The position numbers and the translations under genes were made by a program. A stretch of 64,000 nucleotides of DNA, taken from positions 62,001 through 126,000 of the forward strand of contig NZ_JANDBD010000014.1 of NCBI RefSeq assembly GCF_024320865.1. Direction: 5' to 3'. The notes beneath the pieces are model-generated. The model did not search any database. It had not been told where the DNA came from and worked only from the letters and a program-made list of their open reading frames with translations. This DNA is from Mycolicibacterium arenosum. Its GTDB lineage: Bacteria > Actinomycetota > Actinomycetes > Mycobacteriales > Mycobacteriaceae. Shown piece after piece: positions 32,786 through 41,377 of this stretch. Every line of letters begins with the position of its first letter. The first letter of the stretch is position 1.

Positions 32786-34339
32786 TCAGGTGTTCCGGAT
32801 GAGGTCAGCGCACTTCTCCGCCATCGTCATCACGGTGATGTTGGGGTTGACCGCGGGCAGCTTCGGCATCGCCGAGGCGTCGACCACCCGCAACCGCGAC
32901 ACCCCCTTGACCCGCAGTTCGGGGTCGAGCACCGCCATCGGATCAGCGGCCGCACCCATCCGCGCGGTCGCCGCGGGGTGGTACACGGTGTTGTGGCACT
33001 GATGGATGTAGTCCAGCAGCTCGTCGTCGGTGACGGCGTCGGGGCCCGGCGCGAGTTCGCGGGCGATCCACGGCGTCAGCGGCGCCTGCTCGGCGATCGT
33101 GCGGGCAAGCCGGACGCCGGTCAGCATGATGCGCTCGTCGTAACCCTCGGGGTCGGTGAAGTAGCGCGGGTCGACCTTGGGCCGATCGCGGAAATCGCGG
33201 CTGCGCAGCGTGACGGTGCCCCGTGAGCGACCCTGAGTCACGTTGGGCGTCAAGCAGAATCCGTTGTCCGTCGTGGGATAGCCGCGGCGCAGCGTGTTCA
33301 TGTCGAACGGCACGCTGCCGTAGTGCATCATCAGATCCGGTTGGGCGCTGCCCTCGTCCACCGTGGTGAACAGCCCGATCTCCCACCACTGCGTGGACGT
33401 CGTGACCATCGGCTGCGCGGCGTCCCAGAACACCAGGCCCTCGACGTGGTCGTCGAGGTTGGACCCCACCCCCGGCGAGTCGACGCGGACGGGGATGCCG
33501 AACTCGCGTAGCTGCTCGGCGGGGCCGATTCCCGAGAGCAGCAACAACTTCGGCGTGTCGATCGCACCCGCGGTGATGATCACCTCGCGCCGCGCCGACA
33601 CCGTGTCGTAGCCGGTGAGGTCGGGTCGCTGGTAGCGCACGCCGGTGGCACTAGGGCGAGCGAAGCGACGGGGGGAATCATCGTTCGTCTCGTCGAACAG
33701 GATCTCCGACACCCAGCAGTTCGTCCGCACCTCGAGGTTCGATCGCGACCCCAGAATCGGGTGCAGGAACGCGTGCGAGCTGGAGTTCCTGGTGCCGTCC
33801 TCCTCGGCGTTGATCTGGAACCAGCCGGCCCCTTTGTGCACGGTCTCACCGCGGTTGAAGGCCACCGTCGGCAGGCCCACCTTCGCGGCGGCTTCCAGCA
33901 CCGCCGCCCCGCACGGATCGTCGGGTGGCACGTCACGCAGGCCCACGGTCTCGGTGAGACGTCGCACCAGCGGCAGGATCTCGTCCGAACCCCACCCCGT
34001 GGCGCCCATCTCGACCCACTCGTCGAGACACTCGGCGGGCGGATGGAACGCGATGCAGGAGTTGTGCGACGAACACCCGCCGAGCACCTTGGCGCGCGCG
34101 TGGCGCATGAAGGAGTTACCGCGCTCCTGGGGTTCCACCGGGTAGTCCCAGTCGTAACCGGAGTCCAGCAGGTGCATCCACTCCGCCAGCACCAGGATGG
34201 CGTCGTCACCCACGTCCGACGGGCCGGCCTCCACCAGACAGACCGTGACGTCCGGGTTCTCGGAGAGTCGTGCCGCCAGAACGCATCCGGCGGTGCCACC
34301 GCCCGCGATGACGTAGTCGAAGGTATCCGCCTCAGGCAT
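32786..34339 (-). CDS. betA: GMC-family FAD oxidoreductase, probable choline dehydrogenase
   Basis: FAD-dependent oxidation of an alcohol, most likely choline to betaine aldehyde given its operon. It has 517 residues. The FAD motif VIAGGGTAGCVLAARL is at residue 10, the GMC signature 1 region is around KVLGGCSSHNS near 85, signature 2 is GAIDTPKLLLLSGIGP near 255, and the catalytic pair is His in CHNTVYHPAATARMG and Asn in LPAVNPNITVM. It overlaps the permease stop by eight bases. A related alcohol oxidase function cannot be excluded. Confidence 0.85.
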   Translation of the reverse strand: MPEADTFDYVIAGGGTAGCVLAARLSENPDVTVCLVEAGPSDVGDDAILVLAEWMHLLDSGYDWDYPVEPQERGNSFMRHARAKVLGGCSSHNSCIAFHPPAECLDEWVEMGATGWGSDEILPLVRRLTETVGLRDVPPDDPCGAAVLEAAAKVGLPTVAFNRGETVHKGAGWFQINAEEDGTRNSSSHAFLHPILGSRSNLEVRTNCWVSEILFDETNDDSPRRFARPSATGVRYQRPDLTGYDTVSARREVIITAGAIDTPKLLLLSGIGPAEQLREFGIPVRVDSPGVGSNLDDHVEGLVFWDAAQPMVTTSTQWWEIGLFTTVDEGSAQPDLMMHYGSVPFDMNTLRRGYPTTDNGFCLTPNVTQGRSRGTVTLRSRDFRDRPKVDPRYFTDPEGYDERIMLTGVRLARTIAEQAPLTPWIARELAPGPDAVTDDELLDYIHQCHNTVYHPAATARMGAAADPMAVLDPELRVKGVSRLRVVDASAMPKLPAVNPNITVMTMAEKCADLIRNT

Positions 34340-35897
34340 CCGGGCGCGCCTCCACGGGAGCTTCGGCGGCGTGCGACTTCAGCGTGCCGATGTGGTTGCG
34401 CCCCTTGGCGAAGTACCAGAGCAGGCCCGTGCCGAGGATGATGCCGATGTAGAGGAAGGCGCCCCACTGGTAGTACCAGCCCTCGCCGTACACGGCCGTC
34501 CGCGGCCACGCGAGGTTGATCGCCATCCCGACACCCCAGACCACCGCGACGATGTTGACCGCCATCCCCCACTTGCCCATCGTGAAGTAGCCGCCCTCCT
34601 TGAGGTCCTTCGGCGGCCACTCGCCGCGCAGTCGCTTCTTCAGCAGCGGCCCCGTCACCATCAGGTAGGCCAGGTAGATCATGATGATCGCGATCGACGT
34701 CAGCACCGTGAAGATCTGAATGTTGGCGATGTTGATGACCAGGATGATCACCGCGATGATCCCGATGGTGATCGCCGGGACGATCGGCGTCTGCGTCTTC
34801 GGATGCACAGTCGCCAACCGCTCGCCGAACGGCAGCGCGTTGTCCCGCGCCATCGCGAACGTGAGCCGGATCGCCGCGGTGTGCACCGCGAGTGTGCACA
34901 CCGTCACGGCGATCACGATGCAGACCAGGAAGACCGTGCCGAGCGGGCCCCACATCACCTGTTCGACGATGTACTGCAGGCCACCGGTGCTCTCACCGAG
35001 GGCGGGATCCTCGAGGTTCGGGGCCGCCATCACGGCGAAAACCAGGATGCCGCCGCCGATGACGAACGACGCCAGAATCGCGCGGAAGATGGCCTTGGGA
35101 GCGGTGCGCCGCGGCTCGACGGTCTCCTCCCCCAGTGAACTGGCGGTATCGAAGCCGTACATCACGTACCCGGACGCGAGTGACGCGATCAGGAACGCGG
35201 CGAGCCACCCTCCGCTCTCTCCGGCGCCGTACCCGTTGGTCGAGAAGAAGACGTCCGGCCCGCGTTCGACGTTCACCGCGAGCAGGATGACGATCAGCAC
35301 GGCGGCGATGAGTTCGATGAAGACTCCCGCGCTGTTGATCATGGACATCAACTTGACGCCCAGGGCGTTGATCAACGTGGTGAACGCGATCAGGATGGTG
35401 CCGAGTAGCACGGCGTTGGCGGCGTAGTCGTACTCGCCTGTTCCGTCGCCGATGATCTGGAAGCCGCTCCACAGCCGGGGCAGGTTGAGCTGATAGGCAA
35501 GCGCCACCGCGGATATCGTCACGATCGACGCGGTGAGCATCAGCCAGCCGGACATCCAGCCGACGATCCTGCTGCCGAGTTTCTTGCTCCAGTTGTAGAC
35601 CGATCCCGCGACGGGGTATTTCGCGGCCAGTTCCATGAAGCACAGCGCTACGGCCATCTGCCCGACGAACACGATCGGCCACGACCACAGGTAGGCCGGT
35701 CCCGCGGTGCCGAAGCCGAAGTAGAACAGCTGGAACGTGCCGGTGAGGATCGAGATGTAGCTGACCCCGGCCGCGAAGCTGGCGAACTTGCCGATACTTC
35801 GGTCCAGCGACTCCTTGTAGCCGAAGTCCTCCATGCCGCTATCGGCATGCTTACTCCCTGTCGCTCCGCTCGCCCCGCTCGGATCCTTGACCACCAT
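34332..35897 (-). CDS. APC-superfamily permease, probable choline/amino-acid uptake
   Basis: A 521-residue secondary transporter with about 12 transmembrane helices and the APC-family opening (YISILTGTFQLFYFGFGTAGPAY region). AGAAGGAG precedes ATG 35897, deciding the start over longer frames. It sits 20 bases after the aldehyde dehydrogenase and overlaps the GMC gene. Position in a betB-betA operon suggests choline as substrate, but APC members also carry amino acids and gamma-aminobutyrate. The cytoplasmic tail is short and charged. Confidence 0.85.
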   Translation of the reverse strand: MVVKDPSGASGATGSKHADSGMEDFGYKESLDRSIGKFASFAAGVSYISILTGTFQLFYFGFGTAGPAYLWSWPIVFVGQMAVALCFMELAAKYPVAGSVYNWSKKLGSRIVGWMSGWLMLTASIVTISAVALAYQLNLPRLWSGFQIIGDGTGEYDYAANAVLLGTILIAFTTLINALGVKLMSMINSAGVFIELIAAVLIVILLAVNVERGPDVFFSTNGYGAGESGGWLAAFLIASLASGYVMYGFDTASSLGEETVEPRRTAPKAIFRAILASFVIGGGILVFAVMAAPNLEDPALGESTGGLQYIVEQVMWGPLGTVFLVCIVIAVTVCTLAVHTAAIRLTFAMARDNALPFGERLATVHPKTQTPIVPAITIGIIAVIILVINIANIQIFTVLTSIAIIMIYLAYLMVTGPLLKKRLRGEWPPKDLKEGGYFTMGKWGMAVNIVAVVWGVGMAINLAWPRTAVYGEGWYYQWGAFLYIGIILGTGLLWYFAKGRNHIGTLKSHAAEAPVEARPDA

Positions 35898-35917
35898 GGG
35901 AACTCCTTCTACGGCCG

Positions 35918-37396
35918 CTAGCCCGTGAACCAGCCAGCCGGCTTCGGTGCTGTGTTGTGCCAGATGTGCTTGATCTCCTGATACTCCGCGAGCCCGGTGG
36001 GACCGAGTTCGCGACCGTTGCCCGACTTGCCGAAGCCGCCCCACTCCGCCGCGGCGGTGTAGTAGCCGAAATCGTTGAGCCAGACCGTCCCGTGCCGCAG
36101 TGCACGTACGACGCGTTCACCGCGGGCCGGATCGGATGTCCGAACTCCCGCGGCGAGACCGTATTCCGTGTCGTTACCGAGAGCGATCGCCTCAGCCTCG
36201 TCGGTGAACCTCTCCACTGTCAGTATCGGGCCGAACGTCTCCTCCTGCACGATGCGCATGGTTCGGTCGCACCGGTCGAAGATCGTGGGAAGGTAGAAGC
36301 TCCCCTTGGCCAGCGCCGGATCGTCGGGTCGAGCCCCTCCCGTGACGAGCACCGCGCCCTCTGAAAGGCCCAGCTGCACATAGGCTTCCACTTTGGCGCG
36401 GTGCTGCTCGGACACCAGCGGGCCGGTTTCGCTCGCCGGATCCATGCCATCACCCATCCGGATCTTCTCGGCTCGCGCCGCGACCGCGGCGACGAAGTCG
36501 TCGGCGATCGACTCCTCGACGATCAGCCGCGTGCCCGCCGAGCACACCTGCCCGGAGTGCAGGAACACCCCGGTCAGGACCTGATCCACGGAGGATTCCC
36601 ACTCGGCGTCGGCGAAGACGATGTGCGGGTTCTTGCCGCCCAGCTCGACGGCCGCCTTGGTGACGTGCTCGGCCGCGACCGCCGAGATGCGCTTGCCGGT
36701 GGCGAGACCTCCGGTGAACGAGATGAAGTCGACGTCGTCGGTGTCGGTCAGCGCGTCACCGAGCGTCGCTCCGCTGCCCTGGACCAGGTTCACCACGCCG
36801 GGCGGCACCCCCGCTTCCTCGAGCAGGTGCGTGAACGCGATCGTGGACAGCGGCGTCACCTCACTGGGCTTGGCGACCATCGTGCACCCGGCGCCGAGTG
36901 CGGGGGCGACCTTCCACGACATCTGCAGCAGCGGGTAGTTCCACGGCGCGATCAGCACGCAGACGCCGATCGGTTCCCGCACGATGCGACTGATCACCGC
37001 GGGGTCACCGACGTCGACGAGCCGATCCGAGGAGACGCCGACCAACTCGGCGTAGTACCGGAACACCGAGGTGACGTCGTCGATGTCGATCCGACTCTCC
37101 GCCAACGTCTTTCCGGTGTCCCGCGTCTCCAGGCCGGCCAGCGCCTCCTTGTCGCGCTGTAGCAGGTCGGCGATGCGGTCGAGGAGCGCGGCCCGCTCGG
37201 CTACCGGCGTCGCTCGCCACGCGCCGTCGTCGAACGCCGTCCTGGCCGCCGCCACCGCGTCGCGGGCGTCGTCGGGAGTGGCCTCGTCGACGACGGCGGC
37301 GATGCTGCCGTCGGCGGGGTTCGCGATGTCCCTGGTGCCACCGTCGGACGCGCGGCGCCACACCCCTCCGATGTAGAGGTCGGGCTCGCCATCCAT
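35918..37396 (-). CDS. betB: Aldehyde dehydrogenase, probable betaine-aldehyde dehydrogenase
   Basis: NAD(P)-dependent ALDH of 492 residues; in context it oxidises betaine aldehyde to glycine betaine. Motifs seen: APWNYPLLQ near 150, the nucleotide-binding FISFTGGLATGKR near 225, the catalytic Glu in ELGGKNPHIV near 250 and the catalytic Cys in SGQVCSAGTR near 285. The C-terminal GGFGKSGNGRELG is typical of betaine-aldehyde and related semialdehyde enzymes. ATG 37396 is preceded by GGAAGG; longer frames run into the divergent gap. First gene of the bet operon. Confidence 0.9.
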   Translation of the reverse strand: MDGEPDLYIGGVWRRASDGGTRDIANPADGSIAAVVDEATPDDARDAVAAARTAFDDGAWRATPVAERAALLDRIADLLQRDKEALAGLETRDTGKTLAESRIDIDDVTSVFRYYAELVGVSSDRLVDVGDPAVISRIVREPIGVCVLIAPWNYPLLQMSWKVAPALGAGCTMVAKPSEVTPLSTIAFTHLLEEAGVPPGVVNLVQGSGATLGDALTDTDDVDFISFTGGLATGKRISAVAAEHVTKAAVELGGKNPHIVFADAEWESSVDQVLTGVFLHSGQVCSAGTRLIVEESIADDFVAAVAARAEKIRMGDGMDPASETGPLVSEQHRAKVEAYVQLGLSEGAVLVTGGARPDDPALAKGSFYLPTIFDRCDRTMRIVQEETFGPILTVERFTDEAEAIALGNDTEYGLAAGVRTSDPARGERVVRALRHGTVWLNDFGYYTAAAEWGGFGKSGNGRELGPTGLAEYQEIKHIWHNTAPKPAGWFTG

Positions 37397-37407
37397 GGAC
37401 ACACCTT

Positions 37408-37431
37408 CCGTCTGGACCAGACGGCACACTA
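37408..37431 (-). promoter_or_regulatory. Putative operator and promoter of the bet operon
   Basis: CCGTCTGGACCAGACGG (37408-37424) is a perfect 8-bp inverted repeat around one central base, of the size TetR-type repressors such as BetI bind. A minus-strand -10-like TAGTGT (37431-37426) abuts it, placing the predicted transcription start inside the palindrome. No betI-like gene is in this window. Confidence 0.55.
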
Positions 37432-37517
37432 CCCGCGTGTGATCGAGATCGGATGGTGAACCGAGGCGATTGTCACCCGATAGAGTCGGGTGCAACTACA
37501 CCGGAACGGGGATTGTC

Positions 37518-37745
37518 ATGGGCTTCAATCCGAAGGACGCGATCGAGTCCGTCAAGGACATCGCGACCAACGCCGTGGAGCGCTCCGCCGACATCGTCGA
37601 GAGCGCCGGCCACATCATCAAGGGCGACGTCTCGGGTGGCGTCGAGGGGATCGTGGCGAGTTCGATGGACATCGCCACCCACTCGGTGGAGAAGGTCAAG
37701 GAGATCGCCACCGGACGCGGTGGCGACGACGACCTCGAGGCCTGA
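37518..37745 (+). CDS. Small conserved mycobacterial protein (Rv1893-like)
   Basis: A 75-residue protein from ATG 37518, with GGGGA seven bases upstream. It is a single amphipathic helical chain with repeated units: KDAIESVKDIATNAVERS and, later, SMDIATHSVEKVKEIATG. It ends in an acidic tail. I recognise it as resembling a short conserved mycobacterial protein, but no function is known. Divergent from the bet operon, convergent with prcA (5 bases). Confidence 0.8.
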   Translation: MGFNPKDAIESVKDIATNAVERSADIVESAGHIIKGDVSGGVEGIVASSMDIATHSVEKVKEIATGRGGDDDLEA

Positions 37746-37750
37746 GCCGA

Positions 37751-38500
37751 CTACTCCGAGGGCTCCGCGTCCGGGGACTCCGCGTCGCTCGGCGCGTCGT
37801 TCGACGGCAGCAGCGCGTCCAGGGCGGAACCGGTGATCCGCCGGAACGCGCGGCGCGGCCGGTTCGCGTCCAGCACCGCGACCTCGAGGGTCTCCGGTCC
37901 CAGGGTCCGCGCCTCGGTGCCGTTGCCACCCGCCTGCAGCGCGTTCACGGCGATCCGGGCGGCCTCGCTGAGGCTGGCGTTCTCGGTGAACGACTCGTTG
38001 AGCGCCGTCGAAATGGGTTCCGTGGTGCCGCCCATGACGACGAAGTGCGGTTCGTCGGCGATCGACCCGTCGTAGGTGATCCGGTACAGCTCCGGCGATT
38101 TGGTCTCGCCGTAGTGCGCCACCTCCGCAACGCACAGCTCGACTTCGTACGGCTTGGCCTGCTCGGTGAAGATGGTGCCGAGCGTCTGAGCGTAGACGTT
38201 GGCCAGCTGCCGGCCGGTGACGTCTCGGCGGTCGTAGGCGTAGCCGCGGGTGTCCGCGAACTGGATGCCCCCGCGGCGCAGGTTGTCGAACTCGTTGAAG
38301 CGCCCAACGGCCGCGAAGCCGACCCGGTCGTAGAGCTCGCTGACCTTCTGCAGTGAGCGCGAGGGGTTCTCCGCGACGAAGAGGACGCCGCCGGAGTACG
38401 CGAGCGCGATCACGCTGCGCCCCCTGGCGATACCCTTGCGCGCGAGCTCCGAGCGCTCCCGCATCGCCTGCTCGGGCGAGATGAAATACGGGAAGCTCAC
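37751..38500 (-). CDS. prcA: 20S proteasome alpha subunit PrcA
   Basis: Alpha-ring subunit that gates the mycobacterial 20S core and docks Mpa. It has 249 residues, nearly identical in sequence pattern to M. tuberculosis PrcA, including the start SFPYFISPEQAMRERSELAR that forms the gate, and RGYAYDRRDVTGRQLANVYAQ in the middle. GTG 38500 overlaps the prcB stop by four bases. The acidic Ser-rich C-terminus varies among species. Confidence 0.98.
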   Translation of the reverse strand: MSFPYFISPEQAMRERSELARKGIARGRSVIALAYSGGVLFVAENPSRSLQKVSELYDRVGFAAVGRFNEFDNLRRGGIQFADTRGYAYDRRDVTGRQLANVYAQTLGTIFTEQAKPYEVELCVAEVAHYGETKSPELYRITYDGSIADEPHFVVMGGTTEPISTALNESFTENASLSEAARIAVNALQAGGNGTEARTLGPETLEVAVLDANRPRRAFRRITGSALDALLPSNDAPSDAESPDAEPSE

Positions 38501-39357
38501 AGCTCACCCTTCCCGTCATCGGGGCCGAAAGTATCGGCACGCGAACGGTTTTCGATGACCTCGCGGGCGATGCCGGCCACGCGGTCCGCGCTGACCTCGA
38601 GCGCCCCCTCGGCTTCGATGAGCACCGCGGTCGGATAGATGCCGCGCACCAGATCCGGGCCGCCCGTCGCGGAGTCGTCGTCGGCCGCGTCGTACAGCGC
38701 CTCGACGGCCACCCGCAGCGCGGAGTCGGCGTCCGTCACGCGTGAATACAGCTTCTTCATCGACGATTTGGCGAACACCGAGCCGGAACCCACCGACTGG
38801 TAGCCCTCCTCCTCGACGTTCCAGCCGCCGGCGGCGTCGAACGAGACGATGCGTCCGGCGCCGAGGAGATCCGGGTCGTCGAGGTCGTAGCCGACGAGAA
38901 GTGGCAGCGCGACGAAGCCCTGAAGAGCGGCTCCGAGGTTCCCGCGCACCATGATCGACAGGCGATTCACCTTGCCCGCGAACGTCAGTGCGACGCCCTC
39001 GAGCTTCTCGTAGTGCTCGAGTTCCACCGCGTAGAGGCGGGCGAACTCGACCGCGATCGCGGCCGTTCCCGCGATGCCCGTCGCGGTGTAGTCGTCGGCG
39101 ATGTGGATCTTCTGCACGTCGCGGCCGGCGATCACGTTGCCCTGGGTGGAGCGCCGATCGCCCGCGATCAGCACGCCGCCGGGAAACTTCAGCGCGACGA
39201 TCGTCGTGCCGTGCGGAAGCGCATTGGACACCGGCAACTCGCCCGACGTCGTCGGCAGCAGGTGGGGTGCCTGCCTGCGCAGGTAATCAGTGAAGGACGA
39301 CGATTCCGGAAGAGAGTGGGACGTGAAAGGCGGAGCCAGGTGATCGCGCCAGGTCAC
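38497..39357 (-). CDS. prcB: 20S proteasome beta subunit PrcB
   Basis: Catalytic subunit, made as a 286-residue precursor. The propeptide is residues 1-50; autocleavage at Gly50-Thr51 (PHG|TTIVALKF) exposes the catalytic Thr51. Lys and Asp/Glu partners are in the VLIAGDRRST region. GTG 39357 overlaps the pup stop by four bases, so pup, prcB and prcA are translationally linked. Confidence 0.98.
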   Translation of the reverse strand: MTWRDHLAPPFTSHSLPESSSFTDYLRRQAPHLLPTTSGELPVSNALPHGTTIVALKFPGGVLIAGDRRSTQGNVIAGRDVQKIHIADDYTATGIAGTAAIAVEFARLYAVELEHYEKLEGVALTFAGKVNRLSIMVRGNLGAALQGFVALPLLVGYDLDDPDLLGAGRIVSFDAAGGWNVEEEGYQSVGSGSVFAKSSMKKLYSRVTDADSALRVAVEALYDAADDDSATGGPDLVRGIYPTAVLIEAEGALEVSADRVAGIAREVIENRSRADTFGPDDGKGEL

Positions 39358-39548
39358 TGGCCGCCCTTTTGGACGTACGCCCGCACGAAGTCCTCGGCGT
39401 TCTCCTCGAGGACGTCGTCGATCTCGTCGAGCAGATCGTCCGTTTCCTCGGTCAGCTTCTCGCGACGCTCCTGGCCCGCGGCCGTGCTGCCGGTGAGGTC
39501 GTCGTCATCGCCTCCGCCACCGCCACGCTTGGTCTGCTCCTGGGCCAT
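39354..39548 (-). CDS. pup: Prokaryotic ubiquitin-like protein Pup
   Basis: A 64-residue disordered modifier. It ends in GGQ, which Dop must deamidate to GGE before PafA can ligate it. The Mpa-binding helical segment is in the middle (EERREKLTEETDDLLDEID-like region, 26-50). It has a strong AGGAGG seven bases before its ATG and, unlike its neighbours, a real leader: a TAGTGT -10 (39604-39599) lies about 50 bases upstream. Confidence 0.98.
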   Translation of the reverse strand: MAQEQTKRGGGGGDDDDLTGSTAAGQERREKLTEETDDLLDEIDDVLEENAEDFVRAYVQKGGQ

Positions 39549-39598
39549 CGCTTGCCTCCTACTTCAATCAGCGGACTCACAGTTTCCACCGTTACTCC

Positions 39599-39604
39599 AC
39601 ACTA
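39599..39604 (-). promoter_or_regulatory. Predicted -10 of the pup-prcB-prcA operon
   Basis: Minus-strand TAGTGT in the 90-base dop-pup gap; the same hexamer is used before the bet operon and the phosphotransferase gene. It predicts a leader of about 43 bases carrying AGGAGG. Confidence 0.35.
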
Positions 39605-39638
39605 CCGTTCAGTGCCCGGATTTCTCTCCGATGGCGGA

Positions 39639-41135
39639 TCAGGTGGTGAGTTGCGCTACCAGTTCAGCCGCACTGTCCACCGAGTCGAGCAGCGCTCCCA
39701 CGTGGGCCTTGCTGCCACGCAGCGGTTCCAGAGTGGGAATGCGCACCAGCGAGTCGCCGCCGAGGTCGAAGATGACCGAGTCCCAACTGGCCGCCGCGAT
39801 GTCGGCGCCGAACCGGCGCAGGCACTCACCGCGGAAGTACGCCCTGGTGTCGGTCGGCGGGTTGTCGACCGCGTCGATCACCTGCTGCTCGGTCACCAGT
39901 CGCTTCATCGACCCGCGGGCCACCAGCCGGTTGTACAGGCCCTTGTCCAGCCGGACGTCCGAGTACTGCAGGTCGACGAGATGCAACCGCGGCGCCGACC
40001 AGGCGAGGTTCTCGCGCTGCCGGAAGCCCTCCAGCAGGCGTAGCTTGGCGGGCCAGTCGAGGATCTCGGCGCACTCCATGGGGTCGCGCTCCAGCAGGTC
40101 GAGCACCTCGGCCCACGTCTCGACGACGTGCGACGCCCGCGGATCGGGATCGCGGCTGTCGACGAGCTTGGCCACTCGGTCGAGGTAAATGCGTTGCAGC
40201 GCAAGCGCGGTCAGCTCGCGGCCGTCGGCGAGCGCGACCGTCGCCCGTAGCGACGGGTCCCGGCTGACGACGTGCACGGCGTGCACAGGGCGGGCCAGCG
40301 CCAGGTCGGAGAGATCGAACCCCTCTTCGATGAGATCCAGCACCAGCGCCGTGGTGCCGACCTTGAGATAGGTCGACGTCTCGGCCAGGTTGGCGTCGCC
40401 GATGATGACGTGCAGACGGCGGTACTTGTCCGCGTCCGCGTGCGGCTCGTCGCGGGTGTTGATGATGCCGCGCTTGAGCGTCGTCTCGAGGCCCACCTCG
40501 ACCTCGATGTAGTCGGCCCGCTGGGTGAGCTGGAATCCGGGTTCGTCGCCCGACGGCCCGATGCCCACCCGGCCCGAGCCGGTGACGATCTGCCGGGACA
40601 CCATGAACGGCGTCAGCCCGGCGATGATCGCCGAGAACGGGGTCTGCCGCGAACAGAGGTAGTTCTCGTGCGTGCCGTACGAGGCGCCCTTACCGTCGAC
40701 GTTGTTCTTGTAGAGCTGCAGCTTGGCGGCCCCCGGAACGCTCGCGACGTGGCGTGCCGCGGCCTCCATGACGCGCTCGCCGGCCTTGTCCCAGATCACG
40801 GCGTCCATCGGATCGGTGACCTCGGGCGCCGAGTACTCCGGATGCGCGTGATCGACGTAGAGCCGCGCACCGTTCGTCAGGATCATGTTCGCCGCGCCGA
40901 CCTCGTCGGCGTCGACGATCGGTGGGGGGCCCGAGGCCCTGCTGAGGTCGAAACCGCGCGCATCGCGCAGCGGCGATTCCACCTCGTAATCCCACCGCGT
41001 GCGCTTAGCGCGCTGGATCCCCGCCGCCGCCGCGTAGGCCAGCACGGCCTGCGTCGACGTCAGGATCGGATTCGCGGTCGGATCGGACGGCGAGGAGATG
41101 CCGTACTCGACCTCGGTTCCGATGATCCTCTGCAT
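39639..41135 (-). CDS. dop: Depupylase/deamidase of Pup, Dop
   Basis: Converts Pup's terminal Gln to Glu and removes Pup from substrates. It has 498 residues and is homologous to PafA; the start IIGTEVEYGISSPSDP carries the metal-binding glutamate. The Dop loop region, absent from PafA, is around residues 38-80. Further shared blocks are KNNVDGKGASYGTHENY near 143 and INTRDEPHADADKYRRLHVI near 228. ATG 41135 lies six bases after TAGGCT, so its transcript is probably leaderless. Confidence 0.98.
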   Translation of the reverse strand: MQRIIGTEVEYGISSPSDPTANPILTSTQAVLAYAAAAGIQRAKRTRWDYEVESPLRDARGFDLSRASGPPPIVDADEVGAANMILTNGARLYVDHAHPEYSAPEVTDPMDAVIWDKAGERVMEAAARHVASVPGAAKLQLYKNNVDGKGASYGTHENYLCSRQTPFSAIIAGLTPFMVSRQIVTGSGRVGIGPSGDEPGFQLTQRADYIEVEVGLETTLKRGIINTRDEPHADADKYRRLHVIIGDANLAETSTYLKVGTTALVLDLIEEGFDLSDLALARPVHAVHVVSRDPSLRATVALADGRELTALALQRIYLDRVAKLVDSRDPDPRASHVVETWAEVLDLLERDPMECAEILDWPAKLRLLEGFRQRENLAWSAPRLHLVDLQYSDVRLDKGLYNRLVARGSMKRLVTEQQVIDAVDNPPTDTRAYFRGECLRRFGADIAAASWDSVIFDLGGDSLVRIPTLEPLRGSKAHVGALLDSVDSAAELVAQLTT

Positions 41136-41141
41136 GGGCCA

Positions 41142-41147
41142 AGCCTA
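41142..41147 (-). promoter_or_regulatory. Predicted leaderless promoter of dop
   Basis: Minus-strand TAGGCT followed by six bases and ATG 41135. The remaining 41148-41377, up to the porin gene, shows no other gene. Confidence 0.5.
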
Positions 41148-41377
41148 GCCAAGCTGGGGATTGCCGCTGCGGGCCGGTCGCCGAGTGGCGTTGCTCACAG
41201 CGCGGGGGACAACTCAGCGAACTCACAGCGTCGGTCTGACACCTTCGGATCCTGCTGGGTCAACGACGAGACAGCAGTGCGGCGTTTGTGTTTCGGCCGA
41301 CACCGACCGGAGACCCGGCCGTTGTCCAGCACGTGCCTCGCGTCTCAGCCAATAACGCACACACACGAAGAGGGTCG

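Noticed and set aside
29023..37750. Mobile genetic element between pafA and prcA
   Set aside because: No transposase, integrase, terminal repeats, tRNA site or shift in codon use; the genes look like ordinary chromosomal cargo.
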